Program-made: the position numbers and the translations under genes
Notes under the pieces: model-generated
The model's database searches: none
Told to the model about the DNA's origin: nothing
Seen by the model: only the letters and a program-made list of their open reading frames with translations
Origin: Psychrobacillus sp044762855
GTDB lineage: Bacteria > Bacillota > Bacilli > Bacillales_A > Planococcaceae
Assembly: GCF_044762855.1 (NCBI RefSeq)
Contig: NZ_JBIWFB010000005.1
Span: 124,001 to 188,000 of the forward strand
Length of the DNA stretch: 64,000 nucleotides
Direction: 5' to 3'
Part shown: in pieces, positions 8,624 to 16,427 of the stretch
How the letters are laid out: every line of letters begins with the position of its first letter
How positions within the stretch are numbered: the stretch's first letter is position 1

Positions 8624-8848
8624 ATGAGCGAAATAGACATTCTTGCGATTTTAAAACAACTAGAACCTAAAATGCAAAGTGTATTATTTCAAACAAGTAA
8701 TGACTACAGAGAAGACTTAGAGCAAGATTTAAAAGAACGTATGATCAAAATTATAAAAAATAATATTAACCTTGAAGTCCCAGGATTTTTTGACTTCATA
8801 GGAGAAGAACAGATGCAAGACTATTCCGGAATGCTAACGAGGTGCTGA
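8624..8848 (+). CDS. RsoA-like co-sigma (region 2-like) protein
   Basis: The 74-residue protein starts directly after the YvrJ-like stop, with GGAGGGG upstream. The segment YREDLEQDLKERMIKIIKNN resembles the start of sigma region 2 in UviA/SigO-group factors, where a D-L-x-Q-E/D-L pattern is common. In B. subtilis RsoA (about 79 residues) supplies the -10 recognition part missing from SigO. Length, order and this motif support the same role here. The match is short, so the call rests mainly on context. Confidence 0.6.
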   Translation: MSEIDILAILKQLEPKMQSVLFQTSNDYREDLEQDLKERMIKIIKNNINLEVPGFFDFIGEEQMQDYSGMLTRC

Positions 8849-8931
8849 AAAAATTTTAGATTTATTATTTGTTAAGTTGACTAAGACACTAGCACGACAA
8901 TTCAACTTCTGTGCCCCCCATATTCGAATAT

Positions 8932-8992
8932 GAACTGCACCATAGCTGTTAGTATAAACTAACATTTGTAGGTGCAGTTCTTATATTTTTTA
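8932..8992 (+). terminator. terminator of the sigma operon
   Basis: Nested inverted repeats: outer arms 8932-8941/8971-8980 and inner arms 8947-8953/8958-8964, followed by a T-rich tract (ATTTTTT). Confidence 0.65.
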
Positions 8993-9272
8993 CTAGTATC
9001 AAGATTATGTCTTGTTCAGAAACAATATAATCAACAGCTCCTGCAAGGTTAAACGAGTGCTCATACCACCGTCCAGTGTTTTTTGGGTAGACTTTTTCAA
9101 GTAATTCAGTGACATAGGCTCTAACTGTTATATATTTCATAAGCCACTTTGAATAGTAAATTTATTAAGGAATTGTTTAAAATGTTTGACCTCTTTCATT
9201 ATTTGATTGGGTTGCGTAATAAATTCAGCCGTTTGATAATCGTTTTGCGAAAAATTACGTACACTACATTAA
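8993..9272. other. intergenic, no supported gene
   Basis: A 63-codon minus-strand frame (8949-9140) runs through here but has no RBS and ends inside the preceding terminator. No terminator for the XRE-cupin gene is evident. Confidence 0.4.
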
Positions 9273-9827
9273 TTAACTCGGATAATGTATCAACACTGTA
9301 CATTTCAAAATACCATTCCCATTATTCCGATAAATATGGTTTCTATCTGCTTGGAAAGTAATAGCATCCTCCCTATCCACTACGTATGTCTCTACACCAA
9401 CAACAATCTCTAGCGCGCCTTCATTGACAAATATATATTCTTCCACTCCTGGATTATGTGCTTCAGACTTATGTTCACACCCAGGTTCAAGTGTTATTGC
9501 AAAGACTTCAAATTGCTTTTCGACATTAAATGGAACTAGTGGATAGACTCGATATTTGCCATTACTTTCTAATAACGGATTAAGTTCATTCTTTTTTATG
9601 ATAGAAACAGATGGACTATCTCCACTTATGAGCGTGGAAAATGACAATCGTAAACCATTCGCTATCTTCCACAGAGTAGTGACCGTTGGATTGGATTCTC
9701 CCCTTTCAATTTGCCCTAACATCGTTTTACTTACGCCAGTTAATTCTGAAGTTTTATCTAAGCTTATATTTCTTTCTTTTCTAACACGGTTAAGGTTTTT
9801 CCCGATATTTTGATTAATTTGATCCAT
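9273..9827 (-). CDS. XRE-cupin transcriptional regulator
   Basis: The 184-residue protein has an N-terminal XRE helix-turn-helix (about 10-63; TSELTGVSKTMLGQIERGES) and a C-terminal cupin_2 domain (about 95-180; HKSEAHNPGVEEYIFVNEG). HTH-cupin regulators typically sense small metabolites and control an adjacent catabolic or amino-acid gene. ATG 9827 is chosen because GGAGG is seven bases upstream; the longer frame to 9863 would run over that RBS. It is divergent from a cysteine-synthase-like gene, with a 40-bp perfect palindrome between them, so it probably controls that gene. Confidence 0.88.
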   Translation of the reverse strand: MDQINQNIGKNLNRVRKERNISLDKTSELTGVSKTMLGQIERGESNPTVTTLWKIANGLRLSFSTLISGDSPSVSIIKKNELNPLLESNGKYRVYPLVPFNVEKQFEVFAITLEPGCEHKSEAHNPGVEEYIFVNEGALEIVVGVETYVVDREDAITFQADRNHIYRNNGNGILKCTVLIHYPS

Positions 9828-9882
9828 TTTTAATCCTCCAATAAAAAACGTTATATTGTACAATCAGACGTTATAGTTTACC

Positions 9883-9922
9883 ATAGTCATTATAAAGCAC
9901 AAATGTGCTTTATAATGACTAT
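9883..9922. promoter_or_regulatory. 40-bp perfect palindrome, likely operator
   Basis: Two 19-base arms (9883-9901 and 9904-9922) are exact reverse complements around a 2-base centre. Each arm contains a TATAAT-like hexamer, so the palindrome could carry a -10 element in both directions. It sits between divergent genes, upstream of both starts, and so is unlikely to be a terminator. Confidence 0.65.
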
Positions 9923-9948
9923 CATACAAGAAAAGGGGAAACTTATCT

Positions 9949-10908
9949 ATGATAAACAATTCAATGTTCGCAGGTATTCATCAAGTTATCGGTAACACTC
10001 CTATGGTTCATTTGTCTAGAATAACAGAAGGATTAAAAGGAAATATTTTTGCGAAACTGGAGTATTTGAATCCTGGATTTAGCAAAAAAGATCGAATCGG
10101 ATTACAAATAATTGAAGAGGCAGAAAAGGCAGGCATGCTTGAGCCTGGTCAAACTGTTGTAGAACTAACAAGCGGTAATACAGGAACGGGACTTGCTATT
10201 GTATGTGGAGTAAAAGGATATAAATTCGTTGCTGTCATGTCTAAAGGAAATTCTTTGGAACGAGCACGAATGATGAGAGCGCTTGGAGCAGAAGTAGTTC
10301 TTGTTGACCAACTCCCCGAGTCTCCTGCTGGACAAGTATCTGGCGATGATTTAGCAAAAGTGGAAGAAGTCGCACAACAAATAACAAGCGAGAGAAATGC
10401 TTTTCGGGCCGATCAATTTAATCATATTGGTAATATTCATGCACATGAATATTACACTGGTGAAGAAATGTGGAAGCAAGCAAACGGAGAAATAGACGTC
10501 TTTCTTGATTTTGCTGGTTCTGGAGGAACTTTTACAGGATGTGCAAAAGCATTAAGAAAGCATAAGCCAGACATACGATGTTATTTAGTGGAGCCAGACA
10601 CCACTCCCTACTATTCCAATAAAAAACCAACAAACCCTAATCACAAAATACAAGGTGGAGGATATTCAATGGAATTGCCGCTTTTAGATAAGGACCTAGT
10701 GACGGACTATATTCATATTACAGATGATGAAGCCACCAAGGTTGCCAGAGAACTAGCAATAAAAGAAGGTATATTTGCAGGCTTTTCTTCAGGAGCGAAT
10801 GTGGCTGCAGCTTTGAAGCTATTGAAAGGTACGGAAAAAGGAGCAAATATTGTTTTAACTATAAATGACTCTGGTCTGAAGTATTTAAGTACAGATTTAT
10901 ATGAATGA
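9949..10908 (+). CDS. PLP-dependent cysteine synthase family protein
   Basis: Fold-type II PLP enzyme of 319 residues, most like O-acetylserine sulfhydrylase or cystathionine beta-synthase. The Schiff-base lysine is in NPGFSKKDR (K47), the substrate loop is TSGNTG (74-79), the phosphate-binding loop is GSGGTFTG, and GFSSGAN is the C-terminal motif. The usual SSVKDR is SKKDR here and the C-terminus ends soon after the core, so it is divergent from CysK and its true substrate may differ. RBS AAGGGG precedes ATG 9949. It is divergent from an XRE-cupin regulator, its likely controller. Confidence 0.82.
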   Translation: MINNSMFAGIHQVIGNTPMVHLSRITEGLKGNIFAKLEYLNPGFSKKDRIGLQIIEEAEKAGMLEPGQTVVELTSGNTGTGLAIVCGVKGYKFVAVMSKGNSLERARMMRALGAEVVLVDQLPESPAGQVSGDDLAKVEEVAQQITSERNAFRADQFNHIGNIHAHEYYTGEEMWKQANGEIDVFLDFAGSGGTFTGCAKALRKHKPDIRCYLVEPDTTPYYSNKKPTNPNHKIQGGGYSMELPLLDKDLVTDYIHITDDEATKVARELAIKEGIFAGFSSGANVAAALKLLKGTEKGANIVLTINDSGLKYLSTDLYE

Positions 10909-10939
10909 TTAACTCGACAAAACCTATATGCCAGTTCAT

Positions 10940-10970
10940 AAAAAGCTCCCTTATACATTTGTATAAGGGA
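10940..10970 (-). terminator. terminator between convergent genes
   Basis: 10-bp stem (10947-10956 with 10961-10970), then GCTTTTT on the minus strand. It serves the FMN reductase gene and probably the plus-strand gene too. Confidence 0.75.
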
Positions 10971-10979
10971 ACCGATTTA

Positions 10980-11522
10980 TTATACGTATTGTTTCATCCA
11001 CTCTTGGAAATTTTTAATCACAGTATCTAAAAATTGGATTGTCGATTCGTCTGTCAAATTACCTGCTTCATCAAATTTTGTATGTGCAGCGCCTACATAT
11101 ACTTCGTTCATCGGTAATAATGGAGAGTTTAAACCACTTGCGAATAAAATATCGCGTAAATGCATTTGTGCTTTTACTGTTCCTAAAACTCCCATGGAAG
11201 CACCCATAATGATAGACGGTTTACCATTCATCACTTTATCTACACGACTCATCCAGTCAATAGCGTTACCAAGCACACCTGGAATAGTTGAATTATATTC
11301 TGGTGTTACCCAAAGTACCGCATCAGCTTCTTTTACTTTAGCTTTAAAGTCAAGGACTACTTGTGGTGCTTCAAGTTCGATATCTTGATCATACATTGGT
11401 AAATCACGTAAGCTTAAAATTTCAAGATCAAATTGATCTGCATAACGCTTTTGCACATGCTGTGCTAATTTTAAATTGTATGAATCCTTGCGAATACTTC
11501 CGACAATTGCTACTACTTTCAT
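10980..11522 (-). CDS. NADPH-dependent FMN reductase / azoreductase
   Basis: The 180-residue flavodoxin-fold protein begins MKVVAIVGSIRKDSYNLKLA, whose GSxRxxSxN motif binds FMN phosphate, and carries PEYNSTIPG, the conserved flavin-binding loop of the NADPH-dependent FMN reductase family (YhdA/Azr-like). It reduces quinones, azo dyes or FMN using NAD(P)H in the cytoplasm. ATG 11522 is chosen because GGAGG lies eight bases upstream; the longer frame to 11588 extends into noncoding DNA. Monocistronic. Confidence 0.9.
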   Translation of the reverse strand: MKVVAIVGSIRKDSYNLKLAQHVQKRYADQFDLEILSLRDLPMYDQDIELEAPQVVLDFKAKVKEADAVLWVTPEYNSTIPGVLGNAIDWMSRVDKVMNGKPSIIMGASMGVLGTVKAQMHLRDILFASGLNSPLLPMNEVYVGAAHTKFDEAGNLTDESTIQFLDTVIKNFQEWMKQYV

Positions 11523-11736
11523 TTCTGTTTCCTCCTGAGGTCTGTTAGACAAAAAGTTTAAAATAAAATTGTTGCTTCTTAACATCAATATAAGAATATT
11601 AACAACATTTTTATTCTATAGCATTTCTCTTGAAATCAAAAATTATTTGCTTAGGATAAATTCTTAATACATTCACCGATGTTCAATCGCCTACATACAG
11701 TAGAAAGACTTATGGTAAATGAGGAGGAGCTTTTCA

Positions 11737-11970
11737 TTGGTTAACCCTATGAATGGACAGCGAATTACAATTGAGCAAGCAATGCAAAATGCGAGACAGC
11801 AAGTGCCAGGGCAAGTAATCCATGTGGATTTAGATATGGAAAATGGACTTTTAGTGTATGAAGTATTTATTTCCACAGCTACAGGTAAAGTTTATCAAGT
11901 GGATGTCAATGCGAAAACAGGTGCAATAGTCGACATTGATCAAGAAAGTAGTATGTTCTTTAATAGATGA
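11737..11970 (+). CDS. PepSY-domain protein
   Basis: The 77-residue protein is essentially one PepSY domain: ITIEQAMQNARQQVPGQVI, then VYEVFISTATGKVYQVDVNA and GAIVDIDQE. PepSY domains occur in protease propeptides and YpeB. No signal peptide is visible, so it may be cytoplasmic or act with a partner. The start is TTG 11737, six bases after GAGGAGG; ATG 11719 overlaps that RBS. Function unknown. Confidence 0.75.
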   Translation: MVNPMNGQRITIEQAMQNARQQVPGQVIHVDLDMENGLLVYEVFISTATGKVYQVDVNAKTGAIVDIDQESSMFFNR

Positions 11971-11974
11971 ATGA

Positions 11975-12020
11975 CAAAAAAGTAATCCATCGGAATTTTC
12001 TTAGATGGATTACTTTTTTG
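11975..12020. terminator. bidirectional terminator
   Basis: 17-bp stem (11975-11991 with 12004-12020) with an A run on one side and T run on the other, between the convergent PepSY and racemase-like genes. Confidence 0.9.
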
Positions 12021-12022
12021 TG

Positions 12023-12673
12023 TCATGTAATTGATTTAAGAATGGAAGAACTCAATGCATCCATTGGATTAATAATAGTTTTCGAAATCTCGCGTTCAAT
12101 CTGCTTAGCAGCCTTTACCATCGATAATTGGGCAACAGAGATTTCTTTCTTTTCATCATGTATGATTTTTCGCATGTAATTACAGATTAATCGGTTGTAT
12201 TCATCATTTAGCCCCTGCATTAACAAATCAAAGGTGCCTTCAATCACAATGACTTCTATGTCTAAAGTTTTTTGTTTAGCTTTCGCATAATCCTTTAATC
12301 GGTTCATTGTACCTTCTACTGTAGCTGGATTTGTAAAAAGGATTACTTGTGGTTTGTCCAATTGACAAATAACCTCAAAAAAAGGTTCATCCATTTTAAT
12401 GATAGGAATGGAAAAGGAAATATCCTCTTCGTTTAATAGTGCAATATAATTTGTACAAGTTATGAGAATAGCATCGACATTACTCTGTGCTATCCATTCC
12501 ATTTGCTCTTTTACTTTCATCCGTGCATCTATTGGTTGGAAGTTTTCATCATAAGTTACTCTGTTCATAAGACCCGGATCAACAAAATGCATTAATTCAA
12601 TTTTATAGTGCGATAATGCACTTTCTATATATTCTGTATTTGAATGATGGGCGTGCAAGCATGCTAGCTTCAT
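12023..12673 (-). CDS. Asp/Glu/hydantoin racemase-like protein
   Basis: The 216-residue protein begins MKLACLHAHHSNTEY. It has ILITCTNYIALLNE, which resembles the first catalytic-cysteine region of aspartate/glutamate racemase-fold enzymes, but a clear second catalytic Cys (C-T/S-x-x-N) in the C-terminal half is missing; VAQLSMVKAA occupies that place. It may be a divergent or inactive member, or bind a ligand without racemising it. ATG 12673 is chosen by the upstream GGAAGAG and by homology-like content; the longer frame to 12766 looks noncoding. Confidence 0.6.
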   Translation of the reverse strand: MKLACLHAHHSNTEYIESALSHYKIELMHFVDPGLMNRVTYDENFQPIDARMKVKEQMEWIAQSNVDAILITCTNYIALLNEEDISFSIPIIKMDEPFFEVICQLDKPQVILFTNPATVEGTMNRLKDYAKAKQKTLDIEVIVIEGTFDLLMQGLNDEYNRLICNYMRKIIHDEKKEISVAQLSMVKAAKQIEREISKTIINPMDALSSSILKSIT

Positions 12674-12789
12674 TTTATCTCTTCCATTTCTCCTGTTTAT
12701 TAAAAGATTCGTGTGCACTTCACTGGTTTCATTGAGTGGCTCGTCTATATTAAAATAGCAAGTCATCTGTGCGATTATTCAAGGATGGA

Positions 12790-13422
12790 TTACTTATTTG
12801 CAGCTTTGCTTTTAGGAAGTGGAATTCTTATTTCCTCGATATGACTTTCTTTCTCCTCATAGTTATCACTGTCATATACATGTTTTTTATAGGTGAATGT
12901 ACCATCGTTATTTACTTTGGCTGCCATTATTTCTTCATTCTCTAATAGATCTTCAATAATTGGGGTAACGGTGTTGTTCTTTATATTTAGTTTGTATAGT
13001 TTCCCACCGGTCGTAACCGTGCCATAAGCATAACCTATGATGACAAATAGGCGATTTTCATCTATCCATTCTATATATTTAGGGGTATATTGACTGAACT
13101 CGTTATTTTTCAACTGGTAGATTGTTGTTTTTTTCGTTTGGAGGTTTTCGATGACGAGTACTGCTTCGCCTTCTTCTATTGCCGGATCTCCTTTTCCTTC
13201 AATGGTCGCTTGTTGTACACCTTTAGAAGACTTTTTCCATTCTGAATGAAAAGACGGTTCATAATTTGTTACTACCTTAGCGTTGAACTGTGAAGGGGTA
13301 TTTTCTATTTCTTTACTAAAAACAGAAGGCGTTATAAAAATACTAATAGCAAGTAAACTAAAAAAAGCAAGTATCGTCTTATTTACAATTTTTTGTTTCA
13401 GCTGCTGTTCATTTTTCAACAT
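12790..13422 (-). CDS. DUF4652-like exported protein
   Basis: The 210-residue protein has a charged N-terminus and one hydrophobic stretch (about 15-36: TILAFFSLLAISIFITPSVF), a signal peptide or anchor. The rest looks beta-rich, with RLFVIIGYAYGTVTTGGKLY, a block I associate with DUF4652. RBS GGGGGGA precedes ATG 13422. It probably faces the outside of the membrane; function unknown. It lies downstream of a histidine phosphatase gene in the same direction, with no clear terminator between. Confidence 0.6.
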   Translation of the reverse strand: MLKNEQQLKQKIVNKTILAFFSLLAISIFITPSVFSKEIENTPSQFNAKVVTNYEPSFHSEWKKSSKGVQQATIEGKGDPAIEEGEAVLVIENLQTKKTTIYQLKNNEFSQYTPKYIEWIDENRLFVIIGYAYGTVTTGGKLYKLNIKNNTVTPIIEDLLENEEIMAAKVNNDGTFTYKKHVYDSDNYEEKESHIEEIRIPLPKSKAANK

Positions 13423-13463
13423 GTATAAATCCCCCCGCTCATTTTTTTCAACATCTATCAGAG

Positions 13464-14069
13464 TTAATCTATCGTTGTATATTTTGTATGGCCAATGTTT
13501 GATAAGCTTACTTCTTGCGGATTTATTCTTATAACGTCAACAAGACTGTTTTTATTAAAAGTAAGTTTATATATATCAGGCATGGCAAGTTCCTCCCAGA
13601 AGCGAACATCGAATTGTGGATCAAAATAATTCATGATGAGCACCATGATGTTACCATGTGTCCCGATTGCGATGTTTTGACCTTCGTACTTGTCCAGAAC
13701 TTGAAGAGTTGCCTCTACACCTCTTTTTTGGGCAATATGACTGGACTCGCCACCTTCTAATGAAAAATCAAAATCTGCCCATACTTGCGAAATCGCTTCG
13801 TTAAAATCTGGTACGGGATGTTCCGAAAGCAAGCGTTCACGAAAGCCATCTATCAATTCTATTTCTTTTCCAATCAATTCTGCGATACCTTCGACAGTCT
13901 GAATGGCTCTTTTATATGGACTTGAAATGACATGATCGATTTGCAACACTTTCGAGAGATTAGTAATTGCTTTTGCGTCTAGCATCCCACGTTCTGACAG
14001 CGGTCTGTTAAGTTCGTCTGGTGAATAGATAGAATGTGCGTGTCTAAAGAAATATAAATTTGTAATCAA
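13464..14069 (-). CDS. histidine phosphatase family protein
   Basis: The 201-residue protein of the phosphoglycerate-mutase-like superfamily carries the catalytic motif FFRHAHS (His10; RHA in place of the usual RHG), DHVISSPYKRAIQT with the second phosphate-binding Arg, and GTHGN with the second catalytic His. These enzymes dephosphorylate small phosphorylated metabolites in the cytosol; the substrate is not predictable. The start is TTG 14069, preceded by AGGAG at eight bases. Confidence 0.85.
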   Translation of the reverse strand: MITNLYFFRHAHSIYSPDELNRPLSERGMLDAKAITNLSKVLQIDHVISSPYKRAIQTVEGIAELIGKEIELIDGFRERLLSEHPVPDFNEAISQVWADFDFSLEGGESSHIAQKRGVEATLQVLDKYEGQNIAIGTHGNIMVLIMNYFDPQFDVRFWEELAMPDIYKLTFNKNSLVDVIRINPQEVSLSNIGHTKYTTID

Positions 14070-14162
14070 AATATTAGCTCCTATTCTTTTAATCTTCTAT
14101 ACAATACTATTCGTCATAGAGAAGAAAGATTCCTTTAATCTCATAAATTAGGACACATTGCT

Positions 14163-14190
14163 TTGAGCTTATCTTTAATATTGATATGAT
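14163..14190 (+). promoter_or_regulatory. candidate promoter of the aldo/keto reductase
   Basis: TTGAGC (14163-14168), 16-bp spacer, TATGAT (14185-14190), 40 bases before the start codon. Confidence 0.5.
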
Positions 14191-14230
14191 TATCGTGTAA
14201 GTATTCAGAAAAAGGAGTTGTTTTACTAGA

Positions 14231-15163
14231 ATGGTAGCTAAAGTAGAAATCGGCAAAACAGGATTATTTGTAAATCCGGTTGGATTAGGTACAAACGCTG
14301 TCGGCGGACATAATCTATTTCCAAATTTAAACGATGAAACTGGAAAAGAGATTGTTCGCACAGCCATTAATAATGGAATTGACTTTTTGGATACGGCTTT
14401 CATTTATGGTAAAGGGAGATCGGAAGAGTTAATTGGTGAAGTATTAAAAGAAGGTAAGAATCGTCACGACATTATATTAGCTTCAAAAGGTGCGCATAAA
14501 TTAGAGGACGGACAAGTATTAATAGACAACTCTCCTCAGTTTTTAAGAGAAACGGTGGAGAATAGTTTGCGTAGCCTTCAAACAGACTACATCGATCTAT
14601 TTTATATACATTATCCAGATGAAAATACGCCAAAAGCAGAAGCAATCGGCACACTTCATCGCTTAAAAGAAGAAGGAAAAATACGGGCCATCGGAGTATC
14701 GAATTTTAATTTGGAACAATTAAAAGAAGGCAATCAGGATGGATATATTGATGTGCTACAATCAGGTTACAATTTACTAAAACGGGATGCAGAAAATGAA
14801 TTTCTACCATATACGATAGAGCATAATATCTCGTTTATCCCTTATTTCCCCCTAGCATCTGGTTTACTTACTGGAAAATTTGATAAAAATAGTACATTCG
14901 AAGATGGTCGTTCCAAAAATCCATTGTTCCAAGGCGAAGTTTTCGTTCATAACTTAGATAAAGTAGAACAGCTGCGTCACATCGCTCATGATAAAAACGT
15001 AGGAGTTTCCAATATTGTGCTTGCCTGGTATTTATCACAAGCTGGTATCGATGTAATAATTCCTGGAGCGAAAAAACCTGAGCAAGTATTAGATAATCTT
15101 CAAACATTAGAAGTTCAACTTTCCACTGATGAGATTGCGGAAATTGATCGTATTTTTAAATAA
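14231..15163 (+). CDS. aldo/keto reductase
   Basis: The 310-residue (beta/alpha)8 NADPH-dependent oxidoreductase shows the catalytic tetrad: D54 (FLDTAFIYG), Y59, K86 (ILASKGAH) and H127 (LFYIHYPD). The C-terminal IIPGAKKPEQVLDNL is the cofactor-binding end seen in YhdN/YdbC-like AKRs. It reduces aldehydes or ketones; the substrate is unknown. The distance from GGAG to ATG 14231 is 13 bases, somewhat long. Monocistronic with its own promoter and terminator. Confidence 0.92.
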   Translation: MVAKVEIGKTGLFVNPVGLGTNAVGGHNLFPNLNDETGKEIVRTAINNGIDFLDTAFIYGKGRSEELIGEVLKEGKNRHDIILASKGAHKLEDGQVLIDNSPQFLRETVENSLRSLQTDYIDLFYIHYPDENTPKAEAIGTLHRLKEEGKIRAIGVSNFNLEQLKEGNQDGYIDVLQSGYNLLKRDAENEFLPYTIEHNISFIPYFPLASGLLTGKFDKNSTFEDGRSKNPLFQGEVFVHNLDKVEQLRHIAHDKNVGVSNIVLAWYLSQAGIDVIIPGAKKPEQVLDNLQTLEVQLSTDEIAEIDRIFK

Positions 15164-15165
15164 TC

Positions 15166-15199
15166 AAAAGCACAGAGCGGTATTTCGCTCTGTGCTTTT
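15166..15199. terminator. bidirectional terminator
   Basis: 14-bp stem (15166-15179 with 15186-15199) with flanking A and T runs, between the convergent aldo/keto reductase and metA. Confidence 0.9.
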
Positions 15200-15206
15200 C
15201 TGTTGT

Positions 15207-16115
15207 TTATTCCCATTCGTAAGGTGTTTCTTGGTAGACATAATAGTTCAACCAGTTGGAAAATAATAAATGCGTATGGGAACGCCATGTATTTAATGGA
15301 GCTTTGGATGGGTCATTATTCGGAAAATAATTTTCTGGTACGTCGATGTCAATTCCCTTTTCCAGATCACGGTTATATTCATCTGCTAAAGTTGTTGCAT
15401 CATACTCTAAATGGCCAGTAACCATAATATGTTTTTCGTCTTTGGAAATGATCAGAAAAACGCCCGCATCGTCAGATTTGGAAAGTATGTTAAGTCTCGG
15501 ATCATTTTTAATTTCGTCATAAGAAATGGATGTATAACGAGACACCGGAGCGTTAAAAACATCGTTAAATCCCCGTACAAGATTAACTGTTAGATCAGAT
15601 AAACGATGATCGAACACACCAAAGCACTTCTTTGGTAAGTCGTATTTATCAATTCCATAATGATGGTATAAAGCAGCTTGCGCTCCCCAACAAATATGGA
15701 AAACAGATGTAACATTCGTTTTTGTCCAATCCATAATTTTCGTCATTTCATCCCAATAATTCACCTCTTCAAATTGTAGATGCTCAATTGGTGCCCCAGT
15801 AATAATCATACCATCGAATTTACGTTGCTTGATCTCTTCAAAGGTTGTATAAAATGTATCTAAATGCGTTTTACTTACATTTTTAGATTCATGTGAAGCC
15901 ATGTTCATAAAAGTAACATTCACTTGTAGTGGTGTATTCCCTAATAGCCTTAATAGTTGCAGTTCTGTTTTCTCTTTTTCAGGCATTAAGTTTAAAATGA
16001 TGATGTTCATAGGACGGATATCCTGCCCAGTAGCGCGTTCCTCGTCCATTACGAATATTTTTTCTTTTTCTAAGTTTTTTATTGCTGGTAACTGTTTCGG
16101 TACATTAATCGGCAT
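15207..16115 (-). CDS. metA: homoserine O-acetyltransferase (MetA)
   Basis: First committed step of methionine synthesis: acylation of L-homoserine in the cytosol. The 302 residues match the MetA/HTS family: catalytic Cys142 (FHICWGAQAALYHHYG), His235 and Glu237 (MVTGHLEYD). Residue 111 is Glu (ITGAPIE). In B. cereus MetA Glu111 selects acetyl-CoA and Gly gives succinyl-CoA use, so this is predicted to be an acetyltransferase despite the traditional succinyl name. It is controlled by a SAM-I riboswitch and is monocistronic. Confidence 0.96.
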   Translation of the reverse strand: MPINVPKQLPAIKNLEKEKIFVMDEERATGQDIRPMNIIILNLMPEKEKTELQLLRLLGNTPLQVNVTFMNMASHESKNVSKTHLDTFYTTFEEIKQRKFDGMIITGAPIEHLQFEEVNYWDEMTKIMDWTKTNVTSVFHICWGAQAALYHHYGIDKYDLPKKCFGVFDHRLSDLTVNLVRGFNDVFNAPVSRYTSISYDEIKNDPRLNILSKSDDAGVFLIISKDEKHIMVTGHLEYDATTLADEYNRDLEKGIDIDVPENYFPNNDPSKAPLNTWRSHTHLLFSNWLNYYVYQETPYEWE

Positions 16116-16142
16116 TTTTTCCCTCTTCCTTTCTATGTAACA

Positions 16143-16306
16143 TAAAAACCCTCTTTTCTCATGGGATAAGAAAAGAGGGTGTATTGATAGCTCTCAGTTC
16201 TTATCTCTCAAGATCAAAAATCTTGTAGGAGTTAGCACCTTTCTGACAATATCAGAGGTTGCTGAAGCTTCACAGGGCCATGTCCCTCTGCTTCTCTTGA
16301 TAAGAA
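16143..16306 (-). promoter_or_regulatory. SAM-I (S-box) riboswitch of metA
   Basis: The minus-strand leader has the S-box signatures: TTATCAAGAGAAGCAGAGGG (from 16304), GAAGCTTCAGCAACC, GGTGCTAACTCC, and a following terminator (stem 16148-16159/16169-16180 plus T run). SAM binding favours the terminator, so metA is off when methionine is plentiful. Confidence 0.96.
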
Positions 16307-16338
16307 TATTTAATTTGTTTATTTATGTAATCTAGTAA

Positions 16339-16367
16339 ATACTACCATGAGCAAAACATTTATGCAA
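16339..16367 (-). promoter_or_regulatory. promoter of the metA riboswitch transcript
   Basis: Minus strand TTGCAT (16367-16362), 17-bp spacer, TAGTAT (16344-16339), about 30 bases upstream of the aptamer. Confidence 0.7.
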
Positions 16368-16427
16368 CATTTGAAATTTTATAATAAAAAGCTCTTTTTA
16401 TTAAATTACACGACAATTAAATGGTGT

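Noticed and set aside
8949..9140. 63-codon minus-strand ORF after the sigma operon
   Set aside because: No RBS before its ATG, and its last codons fall inside the inverted repeat taken as a terminator. It could be a gene remnant, but nothing supports a product.
14107..14403. 98-codon minus-strand ORF opposite the aldo/keto reductase start
   Set aside because: Shadow of the AKR gene, which has clear catalytic residues on the plus strand.
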